Below are positions 45,323-54,900 of a stretch of DNA of 64,000 bases, in pieces. Positions within the stretch are counted from its first letter, which is position 1, and each line of letters begins with the position of its first letter. Source of the stretch: Nitrospirota bacterium (GTDB taxonomy: Bacteria > Nitrospirota > Nitrospiria > JACQBW01); assembly GCA_016194305.1 (NCBI GenBank), contig JACQBW010000016.1, positions 1 through 64,000 of the forward strand. The letters are read 5' to 3'. Below the pieces are notes generated by a model. That model worked only from the letters and a program-made list of their open reading frames with translations, ran no database searches and was not told the DNA's origin. Position numbers and translations under genes: made by a program.

Positions 45323-45541
45323 ATGGAAAAACTGGAAATACTGGAAGTTCAGATCCGGAAAATGATGGAGATGATCAAACTATTAAGAAATGAAAAGGGG
45401 CTTCTTGAGACGGAAGTTAAAGCGATGTCCGAGAAAATCTTGAAGCTCGAAGAAGAAAACAGATTTTGGGAAAATGAAAAAAGTGAGATCCGAGTACGCA
45501 TTGAAAATATTCTGGGAGAAATGGAAGGTTTACCTCATTAA
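45323..45541 (+). CDS. zapB: ZapB-like coiled-coil cell division protein
   Basis: 72 residues forming one continuous coiled coil (LEILEVQIRKMMEMIKLLRN...) with heptad-spaced Leu, Ile and Met. Size, composition and position right before zapA fit ZapB, which bridges ZapA to the nucleoid at the Z-ring. Coiled coils this short are hard to assign by sequence alone; the context carries most of the weight. Confidence 0.7.
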   Translation: MEKLEILEVQIRKMMEMIKLLRNEKGLLETEVKAMSEKILKLEEENRFWENEKSEIRVRIENILGEMEGLPH

Positions 45542-45586
45542 AACCCGAACTTCCCTTATCCCTTCCCTGCAGGAGAGGATAAATCG

Positions 45587-45904
45587 ATGACTCATGCCCA
45601 TCGTGATAAATCCGCGAAACTTGTGGAAGTTGAGATTTACGGAAAAAAATACAAGCTAAAAGGGGAAAACGAAGAAGGCTATATCCGTGAAGTGGCTTCG
45701 TTTGTCGACAAAAAAATGAAAGAAGTCGGCAAACGGGCCAAAACCGCACAAATGTCCGAGTTGGCGATCCTGACGGCGGTGAACATTACCCATGAATATC
45801 TCCAGTCCCGGAGGGAATACAAACAGCGCGAGATGTTCCTGGACAGAAAAACCAAAGATTTGATAGAGAGTATCGAGGAAGAATTCGAAGACATGAAATT
45901 TTAA
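45587..45904 (+). CDS. zapA: Cell division protein ZapA
   Basis: 105 residues. The N-terminal globular part (VEVEIYGKKYKLKGENEEGYIREVASFVDKKM) and the following long coiled coil match ZapA, which bundles FtsZ filaments. GAGAGGA lies upstream of the ATG. It forms a unit with the ZapB-like gene 45 bases upstream. Confidence 0.9.
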   Translation: MTHAHRDKSAKLVEVEIYGKKYKLKGENEEGYIREVASFVDKKMKEVGKRAKTAQMSELAILTAVNITHEYLQSRREYKQREMFLDRKTKDLIESIEEEFEDMKF

Positions 45905-46640
45905 CAGACCGGTTTCCTTTCTCCTGTGGCCTAACGACCTGCAAATAGAGTTTCAAATGATGGCACTCCTCGGCAGGGACAACTAATAATTTTTTTGCAG
46001 TCTTTGTATTTGCTCCTACCTTGTTTTTGGTCAGAATTGCTTGGCTATCACTCTTGGGCAAACTTTTGCTTGAATTTTTTATTTGCGAGTGCTAGTCTTC
46101 GTCTTATAAGAACCCCTGCGTTGTGGGTGAGAAAGCAGGAAGTTTTGTCCCAACGTTTAAAACAATTTGGGAGTAGGGTTTGAAAATGGTGTGCATGTCC
46201 GGATTTCCGGAAAGCCTAAAGTTTTCAACGATATTCCCACCTGGGAAACCGGGTACAAATTTTCTGTTTCAACCGCAAAGGTGGGGGTTTTTTACCCTTT
46301 AGATGAAAATTTAAACAGGTTGGCTGAAAGGATACTCAGGAAGATTTGGTAAATTTTGAAAGAGTGAATCTGAAAATAGTGTTGAAAATAAGAAGAAATT
46401 ATTTTGAAGAATCAGCAAAACCTATCTTAAACGGAAAGCTAAGACCGTGTGGGGCTTTGGATTGTTCCTGACCCGCTGAAAGGTTTTCTGATATAGATTC
46501 TTTTCTTTTCACTCTTCCTTTCCTTTTCCAAACTTCCTAGAATACGTCCAAATCAGGAATGCCGTTCCTCGATACCTCTGCCAATTAAGAATCTTATATC
46601 TGATGTTATTGTCAAGACAAGTTTTGTGGGAGGTTAGGAT
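45905..46640 (+). other. 736-base stretch without a supported gene
   Basis: This is the longest gene-free stretch in the window. It is more AT-rich than its neighbours. Two short open frames (45995-46183 and 46167-46352) lack ribosome sites, and a third frame stays open only briefly, so it may hold the remains of a decayed gene. zapA is often followed by the 6S RNA gene, but I cannot fold a convincing 6S structure here. A T run (45990-45996) follows an imperfect CCTGC/GCAGG pairing. The rny ribosome site GGGAGG lies at 46629-46634. Confidence 0.5.
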
Positions 46641-48206
46641 ATGATCATGGATCCTGAAATAGGTTTAATTCTGTTGGGCTCCCTCTTGGCGGGGACGGGT
46701 CTCGGATGGTTGATCAAGAGCCGACAGATCCGCTCTCTCTTTGCGGATAAAGAGAGTTTTTTTCAACAGAAGCTTGAAGAGGCCCAGAAAGAGTCCGAAA
46801 ATAAGAAAACAGAAATTTTTTTAGAGGCGAAATCCCAGTTTCTTCGCCATCGTGAAGACCTGGAAAAGGAGATCCAGGAACGACGGCAAGATCTGACTCA
46901 ATTGGAACGGAAATTGGGACAAAAAGAAGAAAGCCTTGAAAGAAGGAGTTTCCAAATTTCCAAAAAAGAAGAAGAGAGTCAGCGTAAGGAACGGGAATTA
47001 ATCCAAAAAGAGCGGGAGAGTGAAGAAAAGAAGAAACAGCTTGAAAATGGATTCCAGGAAATCCGGTTTAAATTGGAAAATCTGTCCGGAATCACTGCGG
47101 AGGAGGCACGGCGTCAGCTGGTCTCAAACCTGGAAGACGAAGCTAAATTTGAAGCGGGCAAATCGATTTTGAGGATTGAAGAAGAGACCCGGGAAACCGC
47201 TGAGAAGAAAGCCAAGGAGATTATTACCACCGCGATACAGCGATATGCCAATGAGTATGTGGCAGAGACCACCTGTTCCGTACTGACACTTCCCGGGGAT
47301 GACATGAAGGGAAGAATCATTGGAAGAGAAGGGAGAAATATCCGGGCGCTTGAAGCGGCCACCGGAATTGATTTGATTATCGACGATACCCCCGGTGCGG
47401 TTATTATATCCGGATTCGATCCGGTGCGAAGAGAAATTGCAAAACTTTCACTGGAACGCCTGATGTCAGATGGAAGAATTCATCCATCCAGAATTGAAGA
47501 AGTTGTTGAAAAGGTCAAAAAGGATCTCGACAAAACGATGAAAGAAGATGCCGAAAAGGTTCTTTTTGAGCTGGGTGTTGCGGATGTTCATCCGGAAATT
47601 GTCAAGATACTTGGCCGCCTGAAATACCGGACCAGCTACGGCCAGAATAACCTGATGCACGCGAAAGAAGCTGCCATTATATGCAGTATGATGGCCGAGG
47701 AATTAAGGCTCGATGTGAAACTGGCAAAACGCGGAGCGCTCTTGCATGATATCGGGAAAGCCGTCAGCCACGAAGAAGAGGGGCCGCATGCGATGATCGG
47801 AGCGGATATTGCGAAGAAATACAATGAGTCGCCGCAGATCGTCAACGCGATCGCCGCTCACCATGGTGATGTCGAATGTATTTGTCCCGAATCGGCGCTT
47901 GTCGCCGCAGCAGAATCCATTTCGGCTGCCCGGCCCGGAGCCCGGCGAGAAAATCTGGAATCGTATATCAAACGCCTCGAAAAACTTGAAAAGATTGCGA
48001 CCTCTTATAAAGGGGTGGAAAAGGCCTATGCCATTCAGGCCGGAAGAGAAATCCGGATCATCGTGAAGGAGGAAGATGTCACCGATAATGAGTCGGCTCA
48101 AATCTCCCGCGATATTGCAAAAAAAATTCAGACGGAGTTGACTTATCCCGGGCAAATAAAGATAACTGTAATCCGGGAATCGCGCTTTGTTGAATACGCC
48201 AAATAA
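46641..48206 (+). CDS. rny: Ribonuclease Y
   Basis: 521 residues: one N-terminal membrane helix (6-24), a long Glu/Lys/Arg/Gln-rich coiled coil (about 30-150), a KH domain with [19 protein letters not shown], and an HD domain with LLHDIGKAV (metal-binding HD). It anchors an endoribonuclease that starts mRNA decay at the inner membrane. The order rny then ymdB is conserved in many bacteria. GGGAGG lies six bases before the ATG. Confidence 0.96.
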   Translation: MIMDPEIGLILLGSLLAGTGLGWLIKSRQIRSLFADKESFFQQKLEEAQKESENKKTEIFLEAKSQFLRHREDLEKEIQERRQDLTQLERKLGQKEESLERRSFQISKKEEESQRKERELIQKERESEEKKKQLENGFQEIRFKLENLSGITAEEARRQLVSNLEDEAKFEAGKSILRIEEETRETAEKKAKEIITTAIQRYANEYVAETTCSVLTLPGDDMKGRIIGREGRNIRALEAATGIDLIIDDTPGAVIISGFDPVRREIAKLSLERLMSDGRIHPSRIEEVVEKVKKDLDKTMKEDAEKVLFELGVADVHPEIVKILGRLKYRTSYGQNNLMHAKEAAIICSMMAEELRLDVKLAKRGALLHDIGKAVSHEEEGPHAMIGADIAKKYNESPQIVNAIAAHHGDVECICPESALVAAAESISAARPGARRENLESYIKRLEKLEKIATSYKGVEKAYAIQAGREIRIIVKEEDVTDNESAQISRDIAKKIQTELTYPGQIKITVIRESRFVEYAK

Positions 48207-48274
48207 TGTTTGATGGTTAGCGCCTATCTCCTCTCTCCGGCGGCTGATCCCTATTCGTTCGGCATGGAAAAAAT

Positions 48275-49069
48275 GTGAGAATCCTCTTTATCGGAGATAT
48301 CGTCGGGGAACCGGGCCGCAAGATCCTTGAGCGGACGCTTCCCCGAATAATCCAGCAGTATAAAATTGACTGCGTCGTCGCGAACGGTGAAAACTCGGCG
48401 GCCGGATTCGGCATTACTCCCAAGATTGCCGAACAATTTTTTAAAACCGGGATCCACGCGATTACCGGAGGCAATCATATCTGGGACAAGAAAGAGATTC
48501 TTCCCTTTATTTCCGAAGAACCCCGACTTTTGCGGCCGGCCAATTATCCTCCGGAGGTTCCCGGAAAAGGGAGTGTCGTGCTGACCGTAGAGACTCCGAA
48601 TTCTGACGTTGAGAAGTTAGCAATTCTCCATCTGGCAGGAAGGATCTTTATGGCACCTTCGGATTGCCCATTCAGGTCCGCTGATCTTGAAATTGAGAAG
48701 CTGAGAAATGAAACCACAACGATTCTGGTCGACTTTCACGGAGAGGCCACATCCGAAAAACGAGCGATGGGATGGTATCTCGACGGCCGGGTCAGCGCCG
48801 TCGTCGGTACGCATACCCATGTCCAGACGGCTGATGAAGAAGTCTTGCCGGGAGGAACGGCGTATATCACCGATGTCGGCATGACCGGGCCGACCCGATC
48901 CGTCATCGGTATTGAAAAAGAGATCGCCATTAAAAAGTTTCTAACTCAAATGCCTCACCGTTTTGAAACGGCAGAGGGTCCCGCCGTTCTTTCCGGTGTC
49001 ATCATCGAAACGCTCCCGGGAGGGAGATCCCGTTCTATCCAGAGAATACAAATAACGGAACAGTTCTGA
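48275..49069 (+). CDS. ymdB: YmdB-type metallophosphoesterase (TIGR00282 family)
   Basis: 264 residues from GTG 48275. It has the metal-binding motifs GDIVGEPG, NGENSAAGFG, GGNHIWD and GTHTHVQT. YmdB-family proteins hydrolyse 2',3'-cyclic nucleotides and influence RNA turnover, which fits its position after rny. xseA starts two bases after its stop. Confidence 0.92.
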   Translation: MRILFIGDIVGEPGRKILERTLPRIIQQYKIDCVVANGENSAAGFGITPKIAEQFFKTGIHAITGGNHIWDKKEILPFISEEPRLLRPANYPPEVPGKGSVVLTVETPNSDVEKLAILHLAGRIFMAPSDCPFRSADLEIEKLRNETTTILVDFHGEATSEKRAMGWYLDGRVSAVVGTHTHVQTADEEVLPGGTAYITDVGMTGPTRSVIGIEKEIAIKKFLTQMPHRFETAEGPAVLSGVIIETLPGGRSRSIQRIQITEQF

Positions 49070-49070
49070 A

Positions 49071-50420
49071 ATGGAAGATCTTTTTTCTTTTTCTGAAAAG
49101 ACGGTTTATACCATATCCGGACTAAACGCCCTGATCAAAAATGAGCTGGAAGAGGCCTTTTCGAATCTCTGGCTCGAGGGGGAAGTCTCCAATTTGCGTA
49201 TACCTCAATCCGGGCACTGTTATTTAACGTTAAAGGATGAAAGATCCCAGGTCAAAGCAATTGTTTTCAAGTCGACTTTGAAAGGAATCAAGTTTATTCC
49301 GAAGGAGGGACAACAACTCCTCTGCTCCGGACGGATTACCGTTTATGAGCCTCGCGGTGAATATCAGATTGTTCTCGAAAGCGTCGAGCCTAAAGGCGTC
49401 GGTGCCCTTCAGCTTGCGTTTGAACAGCTTAAAGAAAAACTCCGCCTGAAAGGATGGTTTGAACAGGGTCGGAAAAGGGAGATCCCCGCTTTTCCAAGAC
49501 GCATTGGAATTGTCACATCCCCGACAGGAGCCGCAATCCGGGATATGCTCCAGATTATCGAGCGACGCCATCCAGCAGTGAATATTCTGATTTATCCGGT
49601 TCCTGTTCAGGGTGCCGAGGCGCCTTCAGCCATAGCCCATGCGATTGAAGAAATGAACCAAATTGGCGGAATCGATGTTTTGATCATCGGTCGAGGAGGC
49701 GGATCGCTGGAAGATCTATGGGCTTTTAACGAAGAGACTGTCGCTGAAGCTGTATTCAAATCGGCGATTCCGGTCATATCCGCGGTGGGACATGAAACGG
49801 ACGTGACGATCGCAGACTTTGTGGCGGATCTAAGGGCTCCGACTCCCTCCGCAGCAGCAGAACTCGTTGTGAAGAATCACCTCGACCTGATCGAGAGCAT
49901 CCGATCGGCTCAAAGTAGACTCGTGACGAGCTGTCAAAGAAATTTGGAGGGGATCAGAAAGGAATTTGAAAAAGTTCAGCTCAGGATCTTGAGTCCGCGG
50001 AAGCTCATTGAGAGTTATTCTCAAAAATGCGACGATTACCTGGAAAGACTCTCTGTCGCGGTTCTTCGCACCGTGGCGGCCCGTAGGACGGAATTTGAAT
50101 CATTCTGCGATCGACTTGATTATCAAAACCCTGCTGAAAATCTGAAACGACTGGAGGTAGAGGTGAAAGGGCTCATTGACAGATTGGTCAATCAGGCGAA
50201 ACATCGTCTTCTCTATCGAAGAAAAGAGATTGAAGCCCTTGTTTCTAACCTGGGAACCCTCGGACCCCTCGACATTCTCAGAAGAGGATACAGTATTACC
50301 CGAAAACTTCCGGAAAGGTCGATCTTAAAATCGAACCGGGAGGTTCGGAAAGAAGAATCGGTCGAAATTATCCTCGCCGAGGGGAAAGTCGAGGCCCGAA
50401 TCACAGAGACGACCTCCTAG
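49071..50420 (+). CDS. xseA: Exodeoxyribonuclease VII large subunit
   Basis: 449 residues. It has an OB-fold (about 20-105), the catalytic domain with VTSPTGAAIRDMLQII, GRGGGSLEDLWAFNEE and SAVGHETDVTIADFVADLRAPTPSAAAE, and a coiled-coil C-terminal region. The enzyme degrades single-stranded DNA with the small subunit XseB. xseB, usually the next gene, is not here: a hairpin and a new promoter follow instead. Confidence 0.95.
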   Translation: MEDLFSFSEKTVYTISGLNALIKNELEEAFSNLWLEGEVSNLRIPQSGHCYLTLKDERSQVKAIVFKSTLKGIKFIPKEGQQLLCSGRITVYEPRGEYQIVLESVEPKGVGALQLAFEQLKEKLRLKGWFEQGRKREIPAFPRRIGIVTSPTGAAIRDMLQIIERRHPAVNILIYPVPVQGAEAPSAIAHAIEEMNQIGGIDVLIIGRGGGSLEDLWAFNEETVAEAVFKSAIPVISAVGHETDVTIADFVADLRAPTPSAAAELVVKNHLDLIESIRSAQSRLVTSCQRNLEGIRKEFEKVQLRILSPRKLIESYSQKCDDYLERLSVAVLRTVAARRTEFESFCDRLDYQNPAENLKRLEVEVKGLIDRLVNQAKHRLLYRRKEIEALVSNLGTLGPLDILRRGYSITRKLPERSILKSNREVRKEESVEIILAEGKVEARITETTS

Positions 50421-50426
50421 CCCGGG

Positions 50427-50446
50427 AGGGGCGCACAGAGCCCCTT
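50427..50446 (+). terminator. Hairpin terminator after xseA
   Basis: AGGGGC (50427-50432) pairs with GCCCCT (50440-50445) around a seven-base loop. Only TTAAAT follows, so the U-tract is weak. It lies seven bases after xseA and eight bases before the gsp promoter. Confidence 0.5.
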
Positions 50447-50452
50447 AAATCC

Positions 50453-50481
50453 TTGACAAATCACAACATTTACGAAATAAT
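50453..50481 (+). promoter_or_regulatory. Sigma70-like promoter of the gsp operon
   Basis: A perfect -35 TTGACA (50453-50458), a 17-base spacer and a -10 AATAAT (50476-50481, five of six to TATAAT). It precedes gspC by about 60 bases. The TTG of the -35 box is also an in-frame TTG codon, which makes a longer gspC frame that is not a likely start. Confidence 0.75.
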
Positions 50482-50542
50482 TAATGAGGCATACTTTCTA
50501 TGCAGATTCGGCGGAAAGGCAGTCATTCTTCGGAGTATTGCG

Positions 50543-51448
50543 ATGGGTTCTATAAATAAGAATTGGTTGATCTCCTTATTCAGTGTGACGATCATTTCCT
50601 TCCTGCTGGCCGATGTGACCAATCTTCTAATAGGAAGTAAACTGGAGGCCTCAGCCTCTCTGCTTCCAAAGGGAGTTCAGGAGATGAGCCGCCCGGCTTC
50701 CACCCTTTCCGGGACCGATGAGGCGACGCTGATCGTTGAAGGAAATATCTTTAATTCAAAGTTGCGGGGTAAAAAAGAAGAGCGGGTGGCCTCGTTAGCT
50801 CCGGTCATCTCCCCTCCGATTAACTTGCAGGCCAGATTCCGGCTCGTTGGAACGTCGGAAGGAGATCCGGAAAATTCATTCGCGATTATCGAAGATCTCC
50901 AGTCCAAAGAGCAGATTTTTTATCATTTAAACGATCGTCTGATTGATCAAGTTCGAATTTCACAGATCCTGAGAAACCAGGTCCGTCTTGCTTATGCGGG
51001 CGGTGCAGAAACCCTTCGACTGCAGCTGGATGAAGAACGGTCCGCTGTTCCTCCAACCTCTCTCCCTGCAGGGCCAGCGAGCTTGAATAATTCCATCTTG
51101 GAACCGAAAGGAATCCGCCAGCTTTCCTCCAATCGATGGGCGCTCGACCGTCAGGAGGTCGAACATAACCTTGATAATTTAAACCAGCTTATGACCCAGG
51201 CAAGAGTGATTCCGAATTTTTCAGATGGAAAGCCGGACGGGTTTAGGGTATTTGCGATAGTCCCTGACAGTTTCTATGAAAAAATCGGACTCAAAAACGG
51301 GGATGTTCTGGAAAGGGTAAACGGCGTCGAGATTAAAGATCCCGAAAGTTTTTTGAAAGTCTTTCAGCATTTGAAAGATGAAAACAATATCAGTATCGAT
51401 GTCGTCAGAAACTCGCAAAAAGAAACGATGAGTTATGAAATCCGTTAG
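50543..51448 (+). CDS. gspC: Type II secretion protein GspC with PDZ domain
   Basis: 301 residues from ATG 50543, with GGAG about eight bases upstream. It has one membrane helix near the N-terminus (7-27), a homology-region domain (about 80-150, ARFRLVGTSEGDPENSFAIIED) and a C-terminal PDZ domain (about 205-300) with GFRVFAIVPDSFYEKIGLKNGDVLERVNGVEI. GspC couples the inner-membrane platform to the GspD secretin. A frame open back to the promoter TTG is rejected as the start. Confidence 0.88.
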   Translation: MGSINKNWLISLFSVTIISFLLADVTNLLIGSKLEASASLLPKGVQEMSRPASTLSGTDEATLIVEGNIFNSKLRGKKEERVASLAPVISPPINLQARFRLVGTSEGDPENSFAIIEDLQSKEQIFYHLNDRLIDQVRISQILRNQVRLAYAGGAETLRLQLDEERSAVPPTSLPAGPASLNNSILEPKGIRQLSSNRWALDRQEVEHNLDNLNQLMTQARVIPNFSDGKPDGFRVFAIVPDSFYEKIGLKNGDVLERVNGVEIKDPESFLKVFQHLKDENNISIDVVRNSQKETMSYEIR

Positions 51449-51497
51449 TACCGAGAACGATCCCTCGTCCATCATGTTGAGGTAAAGACTCCTATCA

Positions 51498-52997
51498 TTG
51501 AAACCCTTATTTTCTCTTCTCCTATTATTTGCCACATTCACTGTTCTCATTCCTTACCCCTCATATAGTCAGGAAATAAAACCGGAAGTTACCCCTCCAG
51601 CTGAAAAAAAGGTAACGCTTGATTTTAACAACGTTGATCTTCCGGTCCTGGTCAAGTTCTTCAGCGAATTGACCGGGAAGAATTTCATAATCGATGAAAA
51701 AGTCAGGGGAAAAGTGACGGTCTTTTCGCCCACTAAAATGACGATCTCAAAGGCCTATGATGTCTTTCTCAATGTTCTGGACATGAAAGGATTTACCACA
51801 GTGCAATCGGGCGAAGTCGTTCAAATTCTGCCCTCGAGCGAAGTTCCCGTCGAGCGAGCGGTTCATCTCTATTCCCTGGCGAATGCCGGAGCGGAAGAGA
51901 TGACCAAAACGCTGACGAGTTTTCTGGCTCGTCCCGCAGCCCTGGTTCAACATCCCCGAATTCGGGGAGAAGGTGATTTTGAAGGTCAGGTCCAGGTGTT
52001 CCCGGATAAAGCAACCAATTCGTTAATTGTTTACGCCTCGCCAAAAGATTTTGAAATGCTTAAAGAGATTATTCAAAAATTTGATCAGGAGAAAAAACAG
52101 GTTTACGTCGAAGCGGTGATTATGGAAGTGTCTGTTTCGAAGCTAAAGAACTTGGGTATAGAATTGGCCAACCTCAACCCGGACTCCAGAATCGGTGTGA
52201 TCGGAGGGACGAATTTCGGGGCGATCGCGGATGTCGCTACAGGAGGCCCGGCCGCCATTGCGAATTCATCCGGACTGATTGTGGGGGCCGGAACCGGGGC
52301 GATAACCAGTCCTTTTGGAACAGGGGGAACAATCCTCAATATCAAGGGACTTTTGCGGGCGCTCGAAGCGGACTCGGATGTCAATGTGTTATCGACTCCC
52401 CAGATTCTTGCGACGAATTTTCAAAAAGCAAGAATCGTGGTGGGACAAAACGTCCCTTTTCCGGTGGGGACAACCACCACGCCCGGAGGGGTTATCCAGC
52501 AGAATATTGATCGAAAAGATGTCGGGGTCAGTCTGGAATTGACTCCGGAAGTTCTTGAAGACAAGAGAGTCAAACTTGACATACGTCAGGAAATTTCTTC
52601 CGTGGTGGCAACAGCTCAGGGCGTTTCTCAAAATCTCGGACCGACCACTAACAAGCGCGAAGCGACAACCTCCGTGGTCGTGGCTGATCAACAGACCATT
52701 GTCATCGGAGGCCTGATCCGGGATGACTATGTCGTGACAGAAAACAAAGTTCCTTTTTTCGGAGATATTCCTCTTCTCGGCTGGCTGTTTAAATACCAGT
52801 CTAAAACATTGGAAAAGACCAATTTAATGATTTTTCTGACCCCTCATATTTTAAAGGATCCGTCTCAATTTACCGAACTCGAAAAAGCGAAGATGGGGAA
52901 AATGGATGAATTTAGGGAAAAAAATAAAATGGAAAGGCCGGAACTTTCGCGGCAAGATGTCACCCCTAGTCAGGTCAATCCTCCCCAGCCGGAATAA
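51498..52997 (+). CDS. gspD: Type II secretion secretin GspD, short form
   Basis: 499 residues from TTG 51498, with a signal peptide (1-24). It has an N0 domain (about 38-110), one KH-like N domain (about 115-215) and the secretin channel domain with VEAVIMEVS, VLSTPQILATNFQKARIVVGQNVPF and VPFFGDIPLLGWLFK. Usual GspD proteins are about 650 residues with N0 to N3, so one or two N domains are missing here. It forms the outer-membrane pore. No pilotin gene is seen. Confidence 0.93.
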   Translation: MKPLFSLLLLFATFTVLIPYPSYSQEIKPEVTPPAEKKVTLDFNNVDLPVLVKFFSELTGKNFIIDEKVRGKVTVFSPTKMTISKAYDVFLNVLDMKGFTTVQSGEVVQILPSSEVPVERAVHLYSLANAGAEEMTKTLTSFLARPAALVQHPRIRGEGDFEGQVQVFPDKATNSLIVYASPKDFEMLKEIIQKFDQEKKQVYVEAVIMEVSVSKLKNLGIELANLNPDSRIGVIGGTNFGAIADVATGGPAAIANSSGLIVGAGTGAITSPFGTGGTILNIKGLLRALEADSDVNVLSTPQILATNFQKARIVVGQNVPFPVGTTTTPGGVIQQNIDRKDVGVSLELTPEVLEDKRVKLDIRQEISSVVATAQGVSQNLGPTTNKREATTSVVVADQQTIVIGGLIRDDYVVTENKVPFFGDIPLLGWLFKYQSKTLEKTNLMIFLTPHILKDPSQFTELEKAKMGKMDEFREKNKMERPELSRQDVTPSQVNPPQPE

Positions 52998-53035
52998 TTC
53001 AAAATAAACTATTTTAGTGACCTCTCGGTCGATCC

Positions 53036-54739
53036 ATGGATGAAATGAAATTGGCGGAATGGATTCAAAAGAAATATCGTCTCACTGACGTTCAAATTCA
53101 TGCGGGCACCAATCTTCAGGCAGACAAAAACATTTCTCTGGGGGAGGCGCTCAGGGAATTAGGCCACCTTTCGCCCGAAGGGGAACTGGAGTCGCTTGCG
53201 ATTCAGCTTGGAATCCCTTTTCTCGCCTCTATTTCAGAAATGGAGATTGAAAAGGAATGGATTGAGAAGGTTCCGATCGGGTTCGCCAAGAAGAATGAAC
53301 TCATCCCGCTAAGAAAAGAAGGGTCCCGGATTAGAATCGCCACTGCGCTTCCCTTTAATCTGAATGCCCTGGATGACCTGAGGCTCCTTTTTGGACATGA
53401 AATTGAGGTTTCTCTGGCTACCTATCCGGTCATTCTCTCGATGATCAATCAGATGTATGAAAAGTCGCAGGAGAGTGCCAATCAGGTGATGGAGGGAATA
53501 GAGGGAAATATGATTGATTTGGATTCAGGCGAGATCCCCGGATCGGTCGACCTTCTGGAAGCCACCGACGAAGCGCCCATGATTCGGCTTGTCAATTCCC
53601 TGATCTTTCAGGCAGTCAAACAAAGAGCGAGTGATATTCATTTTGAACCCTTTGAAAGGGATTTTATCATCCGGTACCGGATCGACGGAATTCTCTATAA
53701 TATCCTGACTCCTCCGAAACGTCTTCAATCTAGCATGACGTCGAGAATTAAGATTATGGCGGCACTCGATATCGCCGAAAAGAGGCTGCCCCAGGACGGA
53801 CGATTTTCAATTCGAATTGCCGGTAAAGAGATTGATATTCGAGTTTCCGTAATCCCCACGGCCCATGGAGAGCGGCTGGTTTTAAGACTTTTGGATAAAC
53901 AACATCTCCTGTTGAATCTCGATGATCTCGGATTTTCCAAAAAGACACTCGCCGAAGTTGAGCAATTGATTAAACTTTCTCATGGGATTATCCTCGTCAC
54001 AGGACCGACCGGGAGCGGAAAGACCACCACGCTTTATTCCATTCTCAATAAAATAAATTCCCCGGACAAGAATATTATTACGATAGAAGACCCGATAGAG
54101 TACCAGTTGAAAGGAATCGGTCAGATGCAGGTGAACCCGAAGATCGACTTGACCTTTTCCAATGGACTTCGTTCGATTTTGCGCCAGGATCCCGATGTGA
54201 TTCTGGTTGGCGAAATCCGGGACAGCGAAACGGCTGAAATTGCCATTCATGCCTCCCTTACCGGGCATCTTGTTTTTTCAACGCTTCATACCAACGATTC
54301 CGCGGGGGCGATTACCCGTCTGATCGATATGGGAATCGAATCGTTTCTCGTCTCGTCATCGGTGGTTGCTATTATTGCCCAGCGATTGGTCAGAAAACTG
54401 TGCGATGTCTGCAAGATTTCTTATGCCCCTCAACCCGCGGAATTGGAAAAGCTCGGGCTATCCGCCGATTCATCGCGGCCGCCGCTATTTTACCGTGCCG
54501 GAGGCTGTACGGAATGTCTCCAGACCGGATACCGGGGCAGGATGGGAATCTATGAACTCCTGATGATCGATGATGCCGTAAGAACCGAAATATTGGGCAA
54601 AGTCGATTCCACGAGCATCAAGAATCATGCGGTAGAGAAGGGTTTGGTGACCCTGAGGGCTGATGGCATCCGGCAGATTCTCACGGGCGTGACGACGACG
54701 GATGAGGTGCTGAGAGTTACCCAGGTCGATACTGTTTGA
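53036..54739 (+). CDS. gspE: Type II secretion ATPase GspE
   Basis: 567 residues. An N-terminal GspE domain (about 1-150) precedes the ATPase core with Walker A GPTGSGKT (323-330), the Asp box ITIEDPIEYQ, Walker B ILVGEIRD and the His box STLHTND. A tetracysteine zinc motif (CDVC then CTEC, about 458-505) is intact. It powers pseudopilus assembly from the cytoplasm. Confidence 0.96.
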   Translation: MDEMKLAEWIQKKYRLTDVQIHAGTNLQADKNISLGEALRELGHLSPEGELESLAIQLGIPFLASISEMEIEKEWIEKVPIGFAKKNELIPLRKEGSRIRIATALPFNLNALDDLRLLFGHEIEVSLATYPVILSMINQMYEKSQESANQVMEGIEGNMIDLDSGEIPGSVDLLEATDEAPMIRLVNSLIFQAVKQRASDIHFEPFERDFIIRYRIDGILYNILTPPKRLQSSMTSRIKIMAALDIAEKRLPQDGRFSIRIAGKEIDIRVSVIPTAHGERLVLRLLDKQHLLLNLDDLGFSKKTLAEVEQLIKLSHGIILVTGPTGSGKTTTLYSILNKINSPDKNIITIEDPIEYQLKGIGQMQVNPKIDLTFSNGLRSILRQDPDVILVGEIRDSETAEIAIHASLTGHLVFSTLHTNDSAGAITRLIDMGIESFLVSSSVVAIIAQRLVRKLCDVCKISYAPQPAELEKLGLSADSSRPPLFYRAGGCTECLQTGYRGRMGIYELLMIDDAVRTEILGKVDSTSIKNHAVEKGLVTLRADGIRQILTGVTTTDEVLRVTQVDTV

Positions 54740-54865
54740 AAAGACTGCTGAAAAAGCCCATTTGTTTTGTTCTCGTCGTTCGGCAATACTCACGTACTGC
54801 TTCTGTACGCTCCGTTTGCCTCGCTCCTGCGGCCTCACAAATGGATCTTTTTGAGCAGCTTTTTT
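54740..54865. repeat. Palindromic repeat, copy 1 (between gspE and gspF)
   Basis: 126 bases bounded by imperfect inverted arms: the left arm (54740-54765) holds CTGCTGAAAAAG and CCATTTGT, and the right arm (54837-54865) holds the complement with CTTTTTGAGCAG. The core holds CGTAC/GTACG pairing. A shorter, inverted copy lies at 56661-56742. It carries no open frame and looks like a non-autonomous element or intergenic repeat. It fills nearly the whole gap between gspE and gspF. Confidence 0.75.
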
Positions 54866-54900
54866 AATCGATTAGATATTTGGTTTACACGAGCAACGAT

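Noticed and set aside
45995-46352. Two small plus-strand genes between zapA and rny
   Set aside because: No ribosome sites, no similarity to anything I know, and atypical composition.
45905-46640. 6S RNA gene after zapA
   Set aside because: The position is right, but I could not find the long closing stem and open central bubble of 6S RNA.
50453-50542. 30-residue N-terminal extension of gspC from the TTG at 50453
   Set aside because: That TTG is part of the -35 box; the ATG at 50543 has a ribosome site and places the membrane helix normally.
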